Source: Verticillium longisporum
Lineage: Eukaryota; Ascomycota; Sordariomycetes; Glomerellales; Plectosphaerellaceae
Reading direction: 5' to 3'
Length of the DNA: 64,000 bases
Assembly: GCA_019188255.1 (NCBI GenBank)
Contig: JAETXT010000004.1
Location: forward strand, 1,860,001 to 1,924,000
Part shown: positions 58,501 through 64,000 of the stretch, one piece after another
Layout: each line of letters opens with the position of its first letter
Position numbering within the stretch: the first letter of the stretch is position 1
The notes under the pieces: model-generated
The model's database searches: none
What the model saw: the letters and a program-made list of their open reading frames with translations, nothing else
Told to the model about the DNA's origin: nothing
Program-made: the position numbers and the translations under genes

Positions 58501-60509
58501 CATGATACGGATCCGGGACGTAATCTCAATCATCGGTGAGCACCCGTGGTGTCAAACCTTGATGAAGTGGAAAAATACATTTCGAGAGACGTAAAGAAAA
58601 GAATCGTTGGATGGGCAATGCTATCAAATTGGCGCTGGGCAAGACGCAGACAGCACAATACCCATTCTGGAGATGGACCAAAACGCGAGGAGGTAGGGCA
58701 GAGAAAAGAAGAAATATCTCATCAATTGGGCGGGGACGATGACCTGCATTGTGAGTAGATGTGAGTAGACATGTGTCCTTACGGTTCTGCTGCCTTGGGG
58801 CAAGGTCTCAGTCGTGTGCGTAGATCGATTGATAATCGAGGTAATAGTACCTAGGATGATCCCTTCGGAAGCTGAGCCGCGTCAAGAAATGACAGTCGTC
58901 GAAACCTGTCGTTGTTCCCCCCCTTCCCCCCCCCTTTCCCCCCACGGACGTGGAGCCGTACTCCATATCCATTAAACTGGAGTGAGAGTCATTGCGCACC
59001 GTCTCATATACTAAGCCATTGCATGACACAATCGAGTTGCACAAGATTGGTACCCTTGCGATGTCATGGAGACCGTGGCAACGGTCAAGAACTGAAGGCT
59101 GAGGCAAGAGGTGCAGGGGCCGGTGTTCCCATCTGTTCCTGATAGCTTTTTGTCGTTTCCACAGACTACAAACATGCTTTTCAAATCGTATCGTTGCGAA
59201 CGTGGTATGCAGGTGTCAATGCGCTACTCGTGTCCTGTGCATCACGAGCAGGCATTCCCTTACACGTAGAGACCGGTTGCAACAACGTCTCACGATACTT
59301 ACGAACAGCGGAATACTAGAACTGAGCAAACTGGAGCTCTTCATGAACTTTGCCCATAGCTGCCAAGTTCAAGAACGTCTTGTCCGTAGTTGATTCGTCG
59401 TGCGCGGTGCGCTTTGTTCCAGCGTTACGATCGCAGTGATGCGTGGTCAATCGACAGGCTCAGCGCAATACATTGTTTCGTGGCCTTGATGTTAGGTAGT
59501 GTGGCGTGTCCCACTTGCGGCAATAGGTGAGGGAAATTGCAGGTGAAGGAGAAGAAGAGGAAAAAGAAAGCAGACAAGGGGGCTGAACGTTACGTGCGGG
59601 ATACTGGGACCTGGACAGGTCAAGTTGGTTTCGTCGTCGACTTACCCTACCTATTGAGCCTACCTTGCCTACCTACCTTCCCTACAAAGCACGGGAACAG
59701 GGGGAATAGACTGGCATGTTGACTGAAGCCATAGAGTGGATGCTCGGTCAGGGCTGCGGCGAACCATTTCGAGATGATTCTGACCGATGTGGAAGCGAGC
59801 TCCGCTCCTGTAGGTCGCCCGAAAAGGCTGGATATGGCCCACCTGCTAGCGTCCGGCTGGGAGTATCCGGGCAAGCCGGGCCCCGAATCTTAGCGCTCTC
59901 CGTCCTTTCCCCACCCCGTTTTGGTACGACTTTCGTTCCTGGCGTACCTTATGTACGTACCTCATCTCCCTAAGCCGATCCGCCCTCGATTATGAACGAA
60001 CTGAACGATGGCCATCGACATCTGCGATTTCAGGCGTTGATTCATTTGTCTTGCGCACATTCGATCCGAGTACCTGGTAACCCCAAGCTACCTCGCACAC
60101 CGTGGGGGAAACAATCAGAAGGAAGAAGAGGTTCCGAATTAGCCAACGATTTTGTCCCAGATCTATCACAGTCATTGCCTTGTGCGTCGTTCAGACAGAA
60201 GGCGGTCGGAGTACGCCCAGGTTGTTCCCACGCGGCACTCGACCTTTGGTCATTTCCCTCACGCACACGACGACTGTCCACGCCCGGGCTGCCCAGACCA
60301 GACCCTCGACACTGTGGGCGGTAAATCTGTGGCCCATAGCCGAGCATTCGAATGACGACCACAATATCTACCTCCTGTTTTCGTACGCCTGCATGACGCC
60401 TGAGCGTTGTTCCCGGATGAAACATCAATGGCATCAGATGGCACAAAGGAAAGAAAGCCACGTTGCAGACTTAGCCACCCAAGAATCCCTGGTCGTCCTG
60501 ACCACCCCA
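55594..60509. other. 4.9 kb without a recognised gene
   Basis: The dioxygenase promoter occupies the first few hundred bases. From there to 60.5 kb no frame longer than about 153 codons occurs and none is recognised. TACCTAGGTA-type palindromes and GGTA tracts recur at 57090-57110, 57676-57701, 59642-59685 and 59944-59965. The right edge is the 3' flank of the zinc-cluster gene. Confidence 0.5.
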
Positions 60510-63340
60510 TTATAGTTCCACACCCGGCTGCCAGTTGTGCTCGTACAGTTGGCTGACCCAGAAGTAGCTATCTTCAAAAGCTTTCTTCCGCTGCAGCTCC
60601 TCCCACTGTCCCTCTGCATGTCGGTTAGCCGGGTCCTGCACCCATAAAACTCGGATCCTGCCCGAAAGCTGACGGGCCAGGCGGTAGTCTCCCGCCTCCC
60701 GAGATTTGTCGGACCCTCCAGTGCGGCAAACCTGGGATAAAGAAAAACTTACTATGAGACGTGGCCCAGCGTCTAGTCTCATGTACAAAGTGCATCGACT
60801 GATCATCGAGCTCTGCAAGCCCCCGAAGGTCTTGATCCCGACACTCGTCCGAGAAGGGGAAAATGCCCTTGTTGCAGTAGTGAAAGTAGGCTAGCAAAAT
60901 TGTCGCACCTGTGGTAGGGGCAAAATAGGCCACCCGGTTAATGCTGTGCTCTATGGTCTAGTTTGCATATATGTCATCCGCCCCTCCACTCACCTTGTTG
61001 GTATTGCTTCACCTCCTCCTCTCTCGCATAGCGTCTCTGTTGAGCCATATCTATCAGCATATTTTCGTCGTCACATGTTCGGTTGGTACATCAATCGACG
61101 CGTCCTTCCTCGTCTCTGAAACGGAGGGGGAGGAGAAGAACGACTTGCGAGACGATTATGGCATGGAAGGGAGTGCCCACCTTCATTCCATGCTTTCGTG
61201 CATATCTGGCATCGTGCTCCGTAATCATGGCTGTGTTATGCAAGAGAATAAACGTGACGAGGTAGGTGGTGAGCCAAGTCTTCTGTTTGTTAGCTTGCGT
61301 CATCTTCTGGAGCATGTCCAGCATCTCACGCCGCAGCTTGGCTTGGATGTGTGTGATTAGGACAAGGTCGATCTGCGCGCCCATGACCGGTGGGAGAGGT
61401 ATCTTTCCGTGTTGAGGGCTCGTTTCATTCAATATCTTCGCGGGCATCCCCAGTGTGTCGTTGCCGACAATGACAGTTGATGTTGTGGTCAAACGAACGG
61501 CCATCCACAGCTCGAGCACTTTGTTGAGCAGACCAGTCTCATCCTTATCCAAGTGCTGGCTGTCACTTAGTTTCCACGCTAGATAATAAGTGCCCCATAG
61601 AAGGTTTCTTTCGGCTCCGAGCACTCGGTCGAGAACAAGCACAAAGGAGTTGCGGATGCAGTTCTTGATGTACATTGTGTATGCTCGTTGAGCTTCATCC
61701 AAATCGACAATGGCATACGGAGGAATGGTAACGGAGTGTTTGATACCATCCTTAGCGCACCATGAACGATCCAATTTGTCGCCTTGTTGGGGAATGAATC
61801 GTTTGACACGCAGTTCAACCGGGCTGTTCGACAGACCCTCAGAGATTTGAATTTTCCTCTCGTCTGGTGAGTCCCAACTGGCTATATTGTCCACGATGCT
61901 GTCCTTCCAGCGTTGTGTCCACTCGTAGCCGTGAACCTGACCGGGCTTGAAGAGCTTCACGTCAGTCAGCTTCGCGCGGAGGCAGGGCAGTCGCCAGATC
62001 TTCGAGTTTTGTTTCGTGCTGCAGGTCAAGCACGCTCCGTGTCTATCGTTTTCATTTGCTTTGCACTAAGCAGAATCGTTAGCAAACCACGGGTGCCAAC
62101 ATGTGGTCTCGCAAAAAGATGCTCGGGGTTGACATTGAGGAGACATACGCGTATGCGCTGCATTCTACAGCGAATACAGGACCCAATACGCCGAGTTTCG
62201 GCTGTCTGTTCTCGCTTGACCTGATCGGTGAAAGGGCCCCGCTTTGCGGCTGCAGGTTTGCTATTTGTGAAAACAACGTCCAGATTTCGACTCGTCCTCT
62301 GCGCATCAAAATGCTCTCGTTTGATGTTTGAGTCCGAGAGGGCGTATGAATTCGCCATGTTGAAGGTTGCGTCAACGACAGGCGTAAGGGGTAAGTGCAA
62401 GTTGACAGTAGGTGTGTCGTCGCTGTAAGGTAAAATGGGCGCTTGGTCGCCAGCCAGTTGCTCTTGGTTATACATGGAACCGCCGGGCAAGTTGGCAGTA
62501 TGGGTGACTTCGAAGACAGAGTGAGCGGCAAAGTAGCCAGAGGCCGCCGATGTCGTTGGGAAGAACATGACATCTTGCGAAACTGGCTGCGGGGCAACCT
62601 GATTAGGTTGTGGGACGTCGTGATAGTTTGGGGCCAAAACCCGATCATCCCCAGTAAAACTTGACTGGGGATCTGGACCGATGGTCATGGGCAGGTAGCT
62701 CTGGTCCTCTGAAGGCAGAGCAGACGGCTGCTTCTCTGTCTCGTAGGGCCTAGATGACCCATACTCTTGTGGAACCGAGTGTGCCAGGGCCTGATAGCTC
62801 GCTGGAGTATCGTCAGTTTGTGAGGTGGTCAGCAACGAAAGGACATGCTGGTAAATACCTTCGGGCGTTTCCAACCGCGTGAGGCAGGTCGTACACATGA
62901 GCATTTTCAGGTGGGCGAGAGAGTCACCGAGGACACCATGCACGCCGCCCAACGATGGCACCTCCATTGATGACCGAGGAAGGGTGGCATTGTCGACATG
63001 TCGATAGTCGTCCTGCGAACGCTTTTCCTGGCTATCGTGGGAGAAAGCGTCGCTAAGGTGAGAGGTTGACATGGAGTAACCGTAGGAAGATCTTTGGCGT
63101 TTCTGCGCTTGGTCGAGGACGGCTAATTGGTGAAGCCTGAAGCCTGTAAGGCCATAGGGTAAGGCAGCTTGTTCAAGATGAAGCTGATGTTCGTAAGGCA
63201 AGGAGGAGAAGTCCAAGTCAGGTTGGGAGAGCTGTGAGGGATACGGGGGTGCTGGCTCTAATGAGTCGATGTCGTCATGGCCGAAAGGGCGCCTTCTCTT
63301 CAAGCTGGGATTGTTCTAGAGGAGACCGTTTGTCAACCAT
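60510..63340 (-). CDS. Zn(II)2Cys6 fungal transcription factor with a central zinc cluster
   Basis: The minus-strand model is exon 1 from about 63340 to 62149, then 62065-61181, 61036-60994, 60908-60753 and 60613-60510, about 790 residues. Residues 1 to about 370 are Gln/Ser/Pro-rich (KRRRPFGHDDIDSLEPAPPY near the start). The zinc cluster GSCIRCRMQRIRC...CLTC...WRLPC follows mid-protein, split by an 83-nt intron just before its third Cys. Then come LTDVKLFKPGQVHGYEWTQR and a regulatory C-terminal half with ILLAYFHYCNKGIFPF and YFWVSQLYEHNWQPG at the end. The last intron (139 nt) has a perfect CTAAC branch site; the intron at 61037-61180 is less certain. The ATG at 63340 reaches the main frame only if one base is lost in the C-run at 63307-63309; otherwise a spliced upstream exon is needed. 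The target genes are unknown. Confidence 0.83.
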
Positions 63341-64000
63341 CGACAGTTCGCTTCTGGTCAAGGGGATCGGGAAACTCTGAGGGTGGGATGGAACAAGAGA
63401 AAGCAAGGGATGACAGGTTCGGGACAGGCATCGATGTGAGGGGGGCTGAGACGTGAGGATGCGGGTGTATGGGCCATCAGGCTGGGCTGGAGGCGTGATT
63501 GATATATGTATCCATGCAGCTGCCGCCTACCGGGGACCAGGGACGATTCTTACCATGATGGATGGAGGGTGGGTGTGTTGGACAGAAGCCGGGCTGTAAG
63601 TAGGAGCAACATGTGCAAGTACCACGGCTGGTGGGACGTGCCGGAGCAGAGACAAGCAGAGAGCAGGAACAGGCAGATACAGCTACGCACAATCGGCGCG
63701 AAAAAATGTGCGCCTCACCGGGAGGGGGTGGGGAGCTACGGTCTCACGAGAGCCATTGCTGCACCATGGCACCCTTGCGCGGAAGTGGAGCGCGGCAAAA
63801 GAGTAGAGAAGGGAAGGGACAATGGATGGCTCGATGAGCAAACGTCGGGGAGGCGTGGCAGAGTAGCGAGGATGTGGATGTAGACAGGAGTCGGGGTAGA
63901 AACGGAGTAAAGCCAATTCGGCTGTACCCAGCAAGTGATGGGGGTTGATGAGAGATGGAAAAAGTGAGTCCGCTGCTGGTGGAAGAGGACCCTGCTGCTT
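63341..64000. other. Upstream region of the zinc-cluster gene
   Basis: Purine-rich on the plus strand (pyrimidine-rich on the coding strand), consistent with promoter and leader. No other gene is seen before the window ends. Confidence 0.5.

Noticed and set aside
60732..60753. A 21-nt GTAAGT...CCCAG intron in the zinc-cluster gene
   Set aside because: Too short to splice and leaves the wrong frame; a 139-nt intron with a CTAAC branch site (60614-60752) fits better.

Overview
The window reads as nuclear DNA of a filamentous ascomycete, most likely a Sordariomycete. The genes carry short GT-AG introns (about 49 to 145 nt, plus one of 242 nt) with CTAAC/CTGAC-like branch sites. They have pyrimidine-rich leaders and GC-rich codon use, and belong to families typical of Pezizomycotina: a kelch/TM protein, a NUC-1/Pho4-type bHLH factor, Cdc14, Crt10, a Mep ammonium transporter and a Zn(II)2Cys6 factor. 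I cannot name the species.

Layout: a kelch-repeat membrane protein (3.2-5.6 kb, +); a 5.9 kb gap; a phosphate-type bHLH regulator (11.5-13.7 kb, +); KEOPS subunit Pcc1 (14.1-14.4 kb, -) sharing a divergent promoter with phosphatase Cdc14 (15.5-17.7 kb, +); an 11 kb stretch with no recognisable gene; a tandem + strand block of a seven-TM receptor (28.9-30.6 kb), a membrane-anchored GH5 hydrolase (32.0-33.6 kb) and Crt10 (34.3-36.9 kb); a 5.8 kb gap; an ammonium transporter (42.8-44.4 kb, +); a 3.9 kb gap with minisatellites; then three minus-strand genes: a membrane-anchored histidine acid phosphatase (48.3-50.5 kb), a TauD/TfdA-like dioxygenase (54.2-55.6 kb) and a Zn2Cys6 factor (60.5-63.3 kb). 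That is eleven supported genes in 64 kb, a low density. I found no convincing transposon, tRNA, rRNA or secondary-metabolite cluster.

The genes are mostly independent housekeeping, nutrient-sensing and cell-surface functions rather than one pathway. A loose theme is nutrient response: a phosphate-type regulator, an acid phosphatase, an ammonium transporter and a membrane receptor. The window shows no direct wiring between them.

The strongest global signal concerns the data. Six of the eleven genes need a one- or two-base correction, nearly always in a short homopolymer, to continue into a conserved reading frame. The other five, including two with five to seven exons, assemble cleanly. This fits residual indels in a long-read type assembly better than true gene decay. 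The second global signal is a dispersed TACCTAGGTA/GGTAAGGTA motif that recurs only between genes. I did not find a clearly novel multi-gene system here.
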